Origin: an uncultured Clostridia bacterium
GTDB lineage: Bacteria > Bacillota > Clostridia > Christensenellales > Borkfalkiaceae
Direction of reading: 5' to 3'
Length of the DNA: 18,127 nt
Assembly: GCA_947629845.1 (NCBI GenBank)
Contig: CANRFD010000021.1
Coordinates: forward strand, 1-18,127
A model generated the notes under the pieces. The model saw only the letters and a program-made list of their open reading frames with translations, did no database searches and had not been told where the DNA came from. The translations under genes and the position numbers were made by a program. This document shows positions 7,261 through 14,854 of the stretch, piece by piece (the stretch's first letter is position 1; each line of letters begins with the position of its first letter).

Positions 7261-8546
7261 AGCTGCCCGAGGCATTTTTACGGCGCATGAAGGAGAGGCT
7301 GGGAGAGGATTTCCCCGCCTTTTTGGCATCTTACGAAGCTCCGCCCCATAAAGGCATCCGCGTGAACACGCTGAAAATTTCCGCAGAGGAATTTATCCGC
7401 CGCGCGCCCTTCCCCCTCGGGGAGAGGATAGGGGACGACCCCGCCTGCGTGTATGTCGGCGAGGAAAAACCCGGGGCGGATCCCTATCACTTTGCGGGGC
7501 TCTACTATGTGCAGGAGCCCTCGGCGATGAAGGTGGGGGAGCTTGCGGCCGCATGCAACAAGGGGCGCGTTCTCGACCTCTGCGCCGCGCCGGGCGGCAA
7601 GACGACACATATCGCCGCGCAGATGGCGGGGGAAGGCATCCTCGTCGCCAACGAGGTGAACTACACGCGGGCGAAAATTCTGTCGCAGAACGTCGAACGC
7701 ATGGGCATTGCGAACTGCGCCGTTGTCAGCGCGAAGCCCGATACGCTCGCCGCGCGCTTTCCCTCCTACTTCGACCTCGTCCTCGTCGACGCGCCCTGCT
7801 CGGGCGAGGGCATGTTCAAGAAGGAGGAAAACGCCATTCCCGAATGGAGCGAGGAGAACGTTGCACGGTGCGCGGCGCGGCAGCGCGGTATTTTGGACGA
7901 CGCGGCGCAAACCGTCGCGGGAGGCGGGCGCCTTCTCTACTCCACCTGCACCTTTGCCGAGGAAGAGGACGAGTGGCAGATCGAAGATTTTTTGAAGCGG
8001 CACCCCGGATTTTCGCTCGTTGAGATGCGCAAACTCTACCCGCACACCTTCCGCGGCGAGGGGCACTTCTGCGCCCTGCTTCAACGCGAAAACGGCGAAA
8101 CGCTGCGAAAAAAGCCCTTCCCTGTGCAGAAAAACACGCAGGCGGAGCGCGCCTTTTGCGCCTTTGCCGAGGACTTCTTTTCGGCTCCCCCCGCGGGCGA
8201 AATTACGACGCTTGCGGACGGGCGGATGTACCTCGTGCCCGCGGGCATGCCCGAGCTTACGGGGGCGAGCCTTCTGCGCGTCGGCGTGGAGCTTGGCGAA
8301 TGGGACGGCAGGGTGTTCAGGCCCGCCCACGCCCTCGCGATGGCGTACGGCGGACGGGCGCGGCGCAAGCTCTCCCTCTCCCGCGAGGGGGCGAAAAAGT
8401 ACCTCCGCGGCGAGACGGCGGAGGCGGATTTGGAGAACGGCTGGTGCGCCGTCTGCGTGGAGGAGTTCCCGCTGGGAATGGGAAAATGCGTGGATGGGGT
8501 GGTAAAAAACCATCTCCCCAAGGGGCTGCGCATGATAAAAACGTAA
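7257..8546 (+). CDS. rsmF: RsmF/NOL1-NOP2-Sun family RNA 5-methylcytosine methyltransferase
   Basis: This 429-residue SAM-dependent enzyme is expected to methylate a cytosine in 16S rRNA. The ATG at 7257 overlaps the previous TGA (ATGA) and has GGAGGGG at 7248-7254; upstream open frame belongs to the preceding gene's shadow. Visible elements are the substrate-recognition segment IRVNTLK (34-40), YYVQEPSAM (83-91), SAM motif I VLDLCAAPGGKT (105-116), the acidic residue in VANEV (130-134), motif IV DAPCSGEGMFKK with Cys181, and motif VI STCTF with catalytic Cys231. The C-terminal part (about 260-429) contains a PUA-like RsmF extension, including RGEGHFCALLQR and a final LPKGLRM region. The two catalytic cysteines and the GMFKK form point to RsmF rather than RsmB. 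The exact target cytosine is inferred only from the family. Confidence 0.92.
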   Translation: MKLPEAFLRRMKERLGEDFPAFLASYEAPPHKGIRVNTLKISAEEFIRRAPFPLGERIGDDPACVYVGEEKPGADPYHFAGLYYVQEPSAMKVGELAAACNKGRVLDLCAAPGGKTTHIAAQMAGEGILVANEVNYTRAKILSQNVERMGIANCAVVSAKPDTLAARFPSYFDLVLVDAPCSGEGMFKKEENAIPEWSEENVARCAARQRGILDDAAQTVAGGGRLLYSTCTFAEEEDEWQIEDFLKRHPGFSLVEMRKLYPHTFRGEGHFCALLQRENGETLRKKPFPVQKNTQAERAFCAFAEDFFSAPPAGEITTLADGRMYLVPAGMPELTGASLLRVGVELGEWDGRVFRPAHALAMAYGGRARRKLSLSREGAKKYLRGETAEADLENGWCAVCVEEFPLGMGKCVDGVVKNHLPKGLRMIKT

Positions 8547-8569
8547 ACCGCCTGATACGGCGGTTTTTT
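8545..8569 (+). terminator. Terminator of the serS operon
   Basis: AAACCGCC (8545-8552), loop TGATAC, GGCGGT followed by T (8559-8569) makes an 8-bp stem with a six-T tract (8564-8569). It starts at the rsmF stop codon. Confidence 0.93.
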
Positions 8570-8576
8570 ATAACGG

Positions 8577-8604
8577 AAAAGCGCCGCCCGATGGGGCGGC
8601 GCTT
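8577..8604 (-). terminator. Terminator of the large lipoprotein gene
   Basis: Read on the minus strand, a perfect 11-bp stem AAGCGCCGCCC / GGGCGGCGCTT (arms at plus-strand 8594-8604 and 8579-8589) is followed by a short T-run. It lies just past the stop at 8614 and faces the serS operon terminator only a few bases away. Confidence 0.8.
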
Positions 8605-8613
8605 CTGCCTTTG

Positions 8614-11600
8614 TTATTCGTTGTAAGGATCGTTTTCGTCCTTTGCGCGTTCGGGCGTTTCCGCCTTTTCTTCCTTCTGCTTCTTGGCAGCCTTCTGCTT
8701 CTTGGGCGCCTTGTCTTTGACGACCTTGATCTTGCCCTTGTTGTGCTTGGTGTAGATCCTGCGCACGATGACCGCGACGATCGCGAAGATAAGCACGACC
8801 GCGAGCACGGCGGAGGAGATGATGAGCCAGATGTTGGTGTCGCCCGCCGGAGTCGCCGTATCGTCGTCGTCCGTCGAGGTGTCGTCGTCGGTGTCATAGA
8901 CGTGCTCTGCCACCGTCACCTCTGCGACGGAGTAGTCGATGAACATCTCGGAGACGTTCTCGGTGCCGACGGTGTCGTAGATGAGCCAAGCGATGCCTTC
9001 GTCGTAGTCCGACTGCTTGTAGTCGATCCACGGGTTGCCGCTGTTGTCCTCGTCCTGCGATTTGTCGTAGCGGAGGAAGCTATCCGAATCGAAGAAGGAG
9101 AAGGTGTGGTAGAGGGCGAGGGTCTCCTTCAGGTTGCTCGTCTCGTCGGCCGGGTCGACGCGGTTCTCCGCCACGTCGGAAAGGGCGCTCACGCGCTCCG
9201 AACGGATGGCGTCGTACGAGCTTGCGCTTTCGTTCTTGTAGCCGTCGACAAACACATAGCCGCCGGCGGGCAGGCCGTCCGTTGCGCCCTTCGCGCCCGC
9301 CCAGATCTCAACGAGGTAGCTCTTCGCCTCGTTGCCCGTGCGGACGTAGAAGGCTACGTCTACCCACGTGTCGTCCGTGATCTTGGAGCCGTCCACTTCG
9401 ATGAAGGAGACGAAGTCGGCGGTGTCTCTGTCGATGGGGTACCGCGTGATGGAGACGCCGTCTTCGGCGATGGGAAGATCGTTGACCTCCACCGTAAACG
9501 CCTGATCGGCGTAGGCCTTCCCCGTTTCCTTATTATAATAGTAAGCGATGCGGTCGTCCTTGGTGAGATAGTTGCCCGTCTCCTCGTCGACCTTGTAGTT
9601 GTGGAGGTTAGCGTAGTACTTGCCGTCCGTCGCGCCCGCCTTGGTGTAGAGGCCGGTCTGCTCGTCCAAATAGTAGAGGACGTCGGTCTTTTTGTTGAAT
9701 TCGGCCGCGGAGGGGTCGCCCTTCACGATGTTCCCGTCGTCGTCGTACCAATAGGTGACGGAGGGGAGAACGGGGGAGAACCGCTTGTTGAAGCCGTCCT
9801 CGCGCACGTTGGAGAGGTCGGTGAGATAGAGGTACGCCTTGGTGTTGGCCTCCACCTTCACGCGCATGGAGATGACCTGCGAGGAGTTCGCCGCAATGGT
9901 GCTCTCGTAGGAGCGCATCGTGTAGCCGTAGGAGGGAGCCGCTTCCGCGCCCTTGTTGTAGATGACGAGGGGCTGCGTGGCAACGCGCGCCGCACGGAGG
10001 TCGTCGCCGAAGAGGCCGTCCCACCAAGCGTCTGCGTCGCTCGCGGCGGAGAGCGTTTTGAGCGCGGCGAGATTTTTATCCGTCGAGGCGAAGTACTTCT
10101 CCTTATATTCCGCATTGAGAAGCCCCGTCACGATGTTTTTCGAAGCCTCGGCGTCCGCGTCGGCGGAGACGCCGCGGAAGTTCGCGGGTGCGGAGAGCTC
10201 CTTTTCGATGTCGTAGGAGGCGGCGGCGCTGTCGAACTGCGTCGTGTCCTTGGTGGAGGCGGTCAGCGAAACGCTCTTGGCGTAGGTGCCCGTCGAGGCG
10301 TAGCCCGCCTGCGCCTTGGTGATGTCAACGTATTGCAGGTTGGCGAATGCCGCATAGCCGTCGGCATAGTCGCTCACCTTGGAGCCCACGATGGAGGTGG
10401 GGCCGTAGCTGAATTCGAGGGAGAAGGCCTTGTCGGTGTCCGTCTCGTTCTTGACGATGAAGAAGCACTGCACCCAGCCCTGATAGATGTCCGTCGTATC
10501 CTTGTCGATGTCCACGGTCGCGACCGTTGTCGAGTCGAAGGCGGAGATCGTCGTCTTGTTGCTCCCGTCGATCAGGGAGATGGTGGCGCCCGTCTTGCCC
10601 GATCTGATCGCGCTCGTCTTGACGAAGAAGGAGATGAGCATGTACTTGTCTTTTGCGAGGGTGAACTTCTCGTTCTCGAGCTTGGCGGTGTACGCCGCGC
10701 CGTTGGTGGAGAGAAGCATGATGACGGAGACGTTCTCAACGGGCGTCTTTTCGCTGCCGAAGGGGAACTTGTCGTCCTTAAAATCACGATCAAAGATGTT
10801 CTTGAGATAGCCGTTGAAGGCGGGGTCGCTCGCTTCCGCCGTCGCCCGCGTCTTGAGCGCGCTGTACGTCGTCGCCTCGGCGATGCTCTGCTTGTCGGGC
10901 GTCACGCCGCTGTCCTCCTTGCGGTTATCGGGCACCTTGGAAGTTACGGTAAGGGAGCCGCTGGTCTCCTCGGTAAGGGCGATGTCCTCGGCGGGAATAC
11001 TTACGGCGAGGTCGGAAAACTCATCGGCGTCCAACAGGTCGAAGGCAAATGTGCGGTTGTACTGCGAGAGGGAACCCGTCGCGAGTTTGGTCGCGAGATC
11101 GGTCGCGTCGAGGATGCGATCCTTGGAGGCGGTGCCGAGGTCGCGCGTCACATCGGCGGGCAGATCCTTGGTCGCCGCGATGTACGCGTCTCCCTTGATC
11201 GTCTCTCCGACGACGTCGTCGAAGAAGGCGTAGCCGTTCACCGCTTCGAGGCGGTTGTCCGACGAGGTGTTGCGCCCGAGGCCGAGCACGATGCGGTAGG
11301 TCGTCGTCGCATAGGTGTTGGCGCGGATGTACAGGGTGTACTGTTCCCAGTTGCCGTGCGTGTTGATGTTTTTGATGACAAACTGCGGGCTCGAGCTGTT
11401 GCTGCCCACGGTGTTGGTCACGGCGATGTAGGCGCCGCCGTCCTTTTCAAGCTCGGTATAGTTGCCGTCGTCGTCCTTGGATTGGTCGGTGTAGTAGTGA
11501 TACAGCTTGTCCGTATACACCCACGCCGTCACTTTGGCGGCGGTGCCGCCCTTCAGCGTGATGGTCGTCGAAGAGGTCGCATAGGTCGCCGTTCCGAGCA

Positions 11601-12246
11601 CGCCGTCCGAAGTTTCGGTGTTGTGCAGCATGAGAACGTTGGTGTCGCCCTCCTTCGCCCCTTCGTGCAGGGTGATGCCGTGCGGGAAGTCGGCCGCGAG
11701 GTTTTCCACATCCTCGTAGTCGATGGAGTAACTCTCGTCCCCGCTCGAGCGGTAGGCGTCGAAGAATACGCGCCTGTCGGAGCCCGATTCGAGCTCGCCG
11801 ATCTCGGTGTCGTGTTCATCGAGGAATTTCAAACGGTCGTACGCGGTGACATCCTCGTCGTCCCAATGTTCGTACGCGTCGTCGATGTCCGTAAACGCCC
11901 TGCCCGGTTTGGTGAGATAGTCCCACGTCTCGGCCTTGGTGTCGATGATGCCGGACTTGGTATCCGACGAGGGGGAGACGGTGGTGATGCTCCAGCTCGT
12001 GGGATCGTTGATGAGATTGCGGCGCTCCGAAAGTTTGGTCTCGGTCATCTCCGAGAAAAATTCGAAATTGCCGTTTTTGATGACTTGGGTATCGGTGGGG
12101 GTGGAGACTTCCGGCTCCTCTTCTTCCGGCGGCGTTTCATTGCCTCCGCAGGCGGCGAGGACGCCGAGAGAAAGGGTTGCGGAAAGCGCGAGCGAAGTCA
12201 GGGCGACCCAGCGTTTGCGTTTTCCATTCGCGATGAATTTTGCCAT
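8614..12246 (-). CDS. Large surface lipoprotein with repeated beta-sandwich-like modules and a C-terminal membrane anchor
   Basis: The 1210-residue protein has no named family I recognise. Residues 1-33 are a basic, hydrophobic signal ending in the lipobox LAAC with Cys33 as the lipidation site; an acidic Pro/Glu linker follows. Three segments share one pattern: an aromatic Trp-led strand, then after a gap a GY-aromatic strand. These are NWEQYTLYIRA (299-309) with NGYAFFDDV (337-345); GWVQCFFIVKN (590-600) with DGYAAFANL (629-637); and TWVDVAFYVRT (960-970) with GGYVFVDGY (995-1003). This resembles jelly-roll carbohydrate-binding modules, by inference only. Residues about 831-912 form a Tyr-rich insert. 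An Asp/Thr-rich stretch (1117-1136), a membrane helix (about 1139-1162) and a Lys-rich cytosolic tail end the protein. RBS AAGGAA lies six bases before the ATG. The opposite strand also has a full-length open frame, which I reject as a shadow. Confidence 0.88.
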   Translation of the reverse strand: MAKFIANGKRKRWVALTSLALSATLSLGVLAACGGNETPPEEEEPEVSTPTDTQVIKNGNFEFFSEMTETKLSERRNLINDPTSWSITTVSPSSDTKSGIIDTKAETWDYLTKPGRAFTDIDDAYEHWDDEDVTAYDRLKFLDEHDTEIGELESGSDRRVFFDAYRSSGDESYSIDYEDVENLAADFPHGITLHEGAKEGDTNVLMLHNTETSDGVLGTATYATSSTTITLKGGTAAKVTAWVYTDKLYHYYTDQSKDDDGNYTELEKDGGAYIAVTNTVGSNSSSPQFVIKNINTHGNWEQYTLYIRANTYATTTYRIVLGLGRNTSSDNRLEAVNGYAFFDDVVGETIKGDAYIAATKDLPADVTRDLGTASKDRILDATDLATKLATGSLSQYNRTFAFDLLDADEFSDLAVSIPAEDIALTEETSGSLTVTSKVPDNRKEDSGVTPDKQSIAEATTYSALKTRATAEASDPAFNGYLKNIFDRDFKDDKFPFGSEKTPVENVSVIMLLSTNGAAYTAKLENEKFTLAKDKYMLISFFVKTSAIRSGKTGATISLIDGSNKTTISAFDSTTVATVDIDKDTTDIYQGWVQCFFIVKNETDTDKAFSLEFSYGPTSIVGSKVSDYADGYAAFANLQYVDITKAQAGYASTGTYAKSVSLTASTKDTTQFDSAAASYDIEKELSAPANFRGVSADADAEASKNIVTGLLNAEYKEKYFASTDKNLAALKTLSAASDADAWWDGLFGDDLRAARVATQPLVIYNKGAEAAPSYGYTMRSYESTIAANSSQVISMRVKVEANTKAYLYLTDLSNVREDGFNKRFSPVLPSVTYWYDDDGNIVKGDPSAAEFNKKTDVLYYLDEQTGLYTKAGATDGKYYANLHNYKVDEETGNYLTKDDRIAYYYNKETGKAYADQAFTVEVNDLPIAEDGVSITRYPIDRDTADFVSFIEVDGSKITDDTWVDVAFYVRTGNEAKSYLVEIWAGAKGATDGLPAGGYVFVDGYKNESASSYDAIRSERVSALSDVAENRVDPADETSNLKETLALYHTFSFFDSDSFLRYDKSQDEDNSGNPWIDYKQSDYDEGIAWLIYDTVGTENVSEMFIDYSVAEVTVAEHVYDTDDDTSTDDDDTATPAGDTNIWLIISSAVLAVVLIFAIVAVIVRRIYTKHNKGKIKVVKDKAPKKQKAAKKQKEEKAETPERAKDENDPYNE

Positions 12247-12314
12247 AGACGGTTCCTTTTTACGGGACGGCCGCTTTGGGGGCAGCGTCCCCGAATTTTT
12301 TACAATACGACATT

Positions 12315-12343
12315 ATTTTAATATAAAACGCCGATTGACGCAA
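12315..12343 (-). promoter_or_regulatory. Promoter of the large lipoprotein gene
   Basis: On the minus strand, TTGCGT (plus-strand 12338-12343) and TAAAAT (12315-12320) are spaced 17 bases apart. The -10 matches five of six positions and the -35 three of six. The leader of about 60 bases contains a small GGGG/CCCC hairpin and a TTTTT-rich segment. Confidence 0.6.
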
Positions 12344-12399
12344 GCATTTCCGCATGAAATCGGATAAAAAACGGGAAATTTTTTTCATTTGACACAAAC

Positions 12400-12411
12400 T
12401 TTTCATGAAAA
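12400..12411. promoter_or_regulatory. Perfect 12-base palindrome upstream of the TSUP pair
   Basis: TTTTCATGAAAA lies between a TTGACA hexamer (12389-12394) and the ribosome binding site of the first TSUP gene. I see no good -10 box 16-18 bases after that TTGACA, so this is a possible operator rather than a proven control site. Confidence 0.35.
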
Positions 12412-12439
12412 ATCGCGCTCTGTTCGCGGGAGGAGGGGT

Positions 12440-12793
12440 ATGAAAGCGAGAAAAGCCGCCTTTTTTGCGGGCGGGTGCGCCATCGGCGCGGTCAACGGGC
12501 TGCTCGGCGGAGGGGGAGGGATGCTCGCCGTCCCCCTGCTCGAACGTGCGGGGCTGTCCACCCGCAGGGCGCACGCCACCGCCATCGCCGCCGTTCTGCC
12601 CGCGTCGCTGTTGAGCGCCGCCGTCTATCTCATCGGCGGGCTCGTCCCCATGGCCGTCGCCCTCCCCGTCGCTCTCGGCGTGGCTGCGGGCGGCTTTTTG
12701 GGCGCCCGCCTTCTGCCCGTTCTGCCCGTGCGCGCGGTCGACGCGCTGTTCGGCGCGCTCATGCTCGCCGCGGGCGTCAGGATGCTGCTGTGA
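12440..12793 (+). CDS. Half-size TauE/SafE (TSUP) family membrane protein, first subunit
   Basis: The 117-residue protein is very hydrophobic, with about four predicted helices. The glycine-rich signature GLLGGGGGMLAVPLL (20-34) is typical of one repeat of the TSUP/DUF81 family, whose full-length members have two such repeats in about 250 residues and include sulfite/organosulfonate exporters. The start is the ATG at 12440, directly behind GGGAGGAGGGG (12428-12438). An upstream in-frame start at 12389 would add 17 charged residues without a ribosome site. The stop TGA overlaps the GTG of the next gene, so the two halves are probably made together and dimerise into one transporter. The substrate is unknown. 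Confidence 0.85.
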   Translation: MKARKAAFFAGGCAIGAVNGLLGGGGGMLAVPLLERAGLSTRRAHATAIAAVLPASLLSAAVYLIGGLVPMAVALPVALGVAAGGFLGARLLPVLPVRAVDALFGALMLAAGVRMLL

Positions 12794-13182
12794 GCTTTCT
12801 CATCTTTGCGCTGTGCGGCGTTCTCGGCGGGCTATTGGGCGGCATGGGGATGGGGGGAGGGACGGCGCTCATCCCCCTTCTCACCATCTTCTGCGGCGTG
12901 GGGCAGCGGGCGGCGCAGGGCGTCAACCTCGTCGCCTTTCTGCCGATGTCGGCGGCGGCGCTCGCCGTGCACGCCGGCAAGGGGCTGCTCGAGCGCAGAG
13001 GGCTCCTCTTTCTGGCGGCGCCCGCCCCGCTCTTTTCCGCCGTTTTTTCGCTGCTCGCGGCGGCGCTTCCCTCCGCCGTGCTTCACAGGGGGTTCGGGCT
13101 GTTTTTGATAATACTTTCCATTTTTCGCTTAAAAAAAGCGTTTTTTATGAAAGCAAATGACAAAAATCAAAAGAATGCATGA
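12790..13182 (+). CDS. Half-size TauE/SafE (TSUP) family membrane protein, second subunit
   Basis: The GTG start at 12790 overlaps the preceding TGA by GTGA and gives 130 residues beginning MSFLIFALCGVLGG. The signature GGMGMGGGTALIPLL (17-31) is the counterpart of the motif in the upstream half. QGVNLVAFLPMSAAAL (43-58) is also family-like, and about four helices are expected. After the last helix, residues 113-119 are encoded by a CGCTT-A5-AAGCG hairpin plus T6 that looks like an intrinsic terminator. The final eleven residues (MKANDKNQKNA) lie beyond it and are AT-rich. The partner upstream makes a split, heterodimeric TSUP transporter likely. Substrate unknown. Confidence 0.83.
   Translation: MSFLIFALCGVLGGLLGGMGMGGGTALIPLLTIFCGVGQRAAQGVNLVAFLPMSAAALAVHAGKGLLERRGLLFLAAPAPLFSAVFSLLAAALPSAVLHRGFGLFLIILSIFRLKKAFFMKANDKNQKNA
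13126..13146 (+). terminator. Terminator-like hairpin inside the 3' end of the second TSUP gene
   Basis: CGCTT (13126-13130), loop of five A, AAGCG (13136-13140), then TTTTTT (13141-13146). The stem is only 5 bp but the U-tract is perfect. It lies 36 bases before the TGA at 13180-13182, within the coding sequence. Confidence 0.55.
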
Positions 13183-13192
13183 AACTTTTTTC

Positions 13193-13213
13193 GAAAATAT
13201 CACGATTATTTTC
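13193..13213. promoter_or_regulatory. Inverted repeat just upstream of the ppx promoter
   Basis: GAAAATA (13193-13199) and TATTTTC (13207-13213) form a perfect 7-base dyad around TCACGAT. Outer T/A runs extend it after one mismatch. It ends ten bases before the -35 box. No U-tract follows, so an operator or activator site is as likely as an RNA structure. Confidence 0.4.
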
Positions 13214-13223
13214 AAAAAGGGTA

Positions 13224-13252
13224 TGGACAAACCGATATTCTTATGCTACAAT
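13224..13252 (+). promoter_or_regulatory. Promoter of the ppx-maf-mreB operon
   Basis: TGGACA (13224-13229) and TACAAT (13247-13252) are separated by 17 bases, each matching consensus at five of six positions. The leader is about 80 bases and contains an ACGGA / TCCGT hairpin (13299-13314) followed by a T-run at 13320-13326, right before the ribosome site. Confidence 0.75.
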
Positions 13253-13339
13253 ATAGCCACGATTGCAATACAATAGGGAAATGTTTGTGTTCTTCCGAAC
13301 GGACGGGTATCCGTACACATTTTTTAAGGACGTGACCGC

Positions 13340-14854
13340 ATGGAAAAAATAGGCATCATCGATCTCGGCTCCAATTCCGCCCGCCTCGTGATCGTCGAGC
13401 TGTTCGACGAAAATCACTTCATGGTTGTAGACGAGCTCAAGGAGAGCGTCCGCCTCGGTCAGGATATGGATCGGGACGGTTTTCTCAAGCCGCAACGCGT
13501 TGCGGAGACGATCAAGACGCTCAAAATGTTCAAGAGGCTCTGCGATTGCTCGGGCGTAGAGCGCATCATCGCCGTTGCGACGGCGGCAGTCCGCCGCGCC
13601 AAAAATCAGCGTTCCTTCCTCGACGAAATTCAGGCGACCTGCGGCATCCGCGTCACCGTTCTCTCGCAGGAGGCGGAGGCTTCGCTCGTCTATCGCGGCG
13701 TCATCAACTCGATGGACGTGCCCAAGGGCATCATTCTCGAGATTGGCGGCGGCAGCACCAAGATCATCTACTACAACCGCCGCGCCGTTCTGCAGTACGT
13801 TACGCTGCCCTTCGGCGCCGTTACGCTCACCGACCTCTTCTCGGGAGACGGGCTCACGCCCAAGCAGCAGACGGAGCGCATCGAGGAATTTTTCACCGAG
13901 CAGTTCAAAAAGATCAGCTGGCTCTCCGAGATCGAGCCCGACACGCAGATGATCGGCGTGGGCGGGTCTTTCCGCAACCTCTATAAGATCAACCGCATCG
14001 TGCGCAAGTACCCCTTGAACACGGTGCACAACTACCAGTTCATGACGGAGGACTTCCTTTCCATCTACGAGATGGTCCGCGTGCTCGATGTGGAGAAGCG
14101 CAAGCGGATCCGCGGGCTCTCCCCCGCACGGGCGGACATCATGCCCGCCGCGCTCGCCATCATCAAGGCGTTTACCGACTATCTGCACATCGAGAACTTC
14201 ATCACGAGCGGCTGCGGCCTTCGCGAGGGCATCATGTTCAACACCGCCATCCCGCTCACGGTGGAGCGCCCCATCTCCGACGTGCTCTCCTATTCGCTCA
14301 ACACGCTGGTCAAATACTACGGCTGCGACGAAAGGCACGTCGAACACGTCGTTCACCTCGCCATCCAGCTCTTCAAACAGCTTCGCGTGCTGCACAAGTT
14401 CCCGCGCATCTACCTGAAAGTGCTGAAGATCGCGGCGAGCCTGCACGATTGCGGCGTCCGCGTGCGCTACTACCACAACCAGAGCCACAGCCGCTACATG
14501 ATACTCAACAGCGGCATCTACGGCGCGACCCACCGCGAGATCGTGCTTGCCGCCTTCGTCGCGGGCTGCCACAGGCAGGAGGACGTCAATCCCGCCGAAT
14601 GGGCGCGCTTCAAGGACATCGTCACGGAAGAGGATCTCGACATCGTGAAAAAACTCGGCATTTTGCTGCGCATTGCCGAATGCCTCGACCGCGACGGTCA
14701 GGGCGCCGTTTCGGGCATCAACTGCGACGTGCTCGGGGACTCCGTCATCATGAAGACCGAGCTCGCGGGGGACGCCTCGCTCGACATCCGGCAGGCCATG
14801 CTCGCCGGGCCCGAGTTCAAGCGCTCCTTCAAAAAGAACCTCGAGATCCTATGA
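13340..14854 (+). CDS. ppx: Ppx/GppA family phosphatase with HD-like C-terminal domain
   Basis: The 504-residue cytosolic enzyme belongs to the exopolyphosphatase / guanosine pentaphosphatase family of the actin-like ATPase fold. IGIIDLGSNSARLVI (4-18) is the first phosphate-binding motif. SQEAEASLVYRG (109-120) carries the conserved acidic position. ILEIGGGSTKI (132-142) is the second phosphate motif. GVGGSFRNL (207-215) follows. From about 310 on comes the helical C-terminal domain with ASLHDCG (366-372, HD at 369-370) and YHNQSHSRYMI (378-388), as in long Ppx proteins. Whether it cuts polyphosphate or pppGpp cannot be decided here. The ATG at 13340 has AAGGA nine bases upstream. The TGA overlaps the maf ATG (ATGA). 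Confidence 0.93.
   Translation: MEKIGIIDLGSNSARLVIVELFDENHFMVVDELKESVRLGQDMDRDGFLKPQRVAETIKTLKMFKRLCDCSGVERIIAVATAAVRRAKNQRSFLDEIQATCGIRVTVLSQEAEASLVYRGVINSMDVPKGIILEIGGGSTKIIYYNRRAVLQYVTLPFGAVTLTDLFSGDGLTPKQQTERIEEFFTEQFKKISWLSEIEPDTQMIGVGGSFRNLYKINRIVRKYPLNTVHNYQFMTEDFLSIYEMVRVLDVEKRKRIRGLSPARADIMPAALAIIKAFTDYLHIENFITSGCGLREGIMFNTAIPLTVERPISDVLSYSLNTLVKYYGCDERHVEHVVHLAIQLFKQLRVLHKFPRIYLKVLKIAASLHDCGVRVRYYHNQSHSRYMILNSGIYGATHREIVLAAFVAGCHRQEDVNPAEWARFKDIVTEEDLDIVKKLGILLRIAECLDRDGQGAVSGINCDVLGDSVIMKTELAGDASLDIRQAMLAGPEFKRSFKKNLEIL

Noticed and set aside
8611..12321. A 1236-codon open frame on the plus strand opposite the large lipoprotein gene.
   Set aside because: Its product is a Val/Gly/Arg/Asp-rich string without domains, signal or helices, typical of an antisense shadow in GC-rich DNA. 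The minus-strand product has a signal peptide, lipobox, membrane anchor, ribosome site, promoter and terminator.
12389..12394. TTGACA as the -35 of a promoter for the TSUP pair.
   Set aside because: No TATAAT-like hexamer is found 16-18 bases downstream; that region reads ATCGCG or similar.
12389..12439. An upstream start for the first TSUP gene.
   Set aside because: It adds 17 charged residues before a membrane protein and has no Shine-Dalgarno, while the ATG at 12440 follows GGGAGGAGGGG.
13299..13326. The ACGGA / TCCGT hairpin plus T-run in the ppx leader as a terminator or riboswitch.
   Set aside because: The stem is only 5 bp, six bases separate it from the T-run, and no known riboswitch signature is seen. 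It is mentioned only within the promoter entry.
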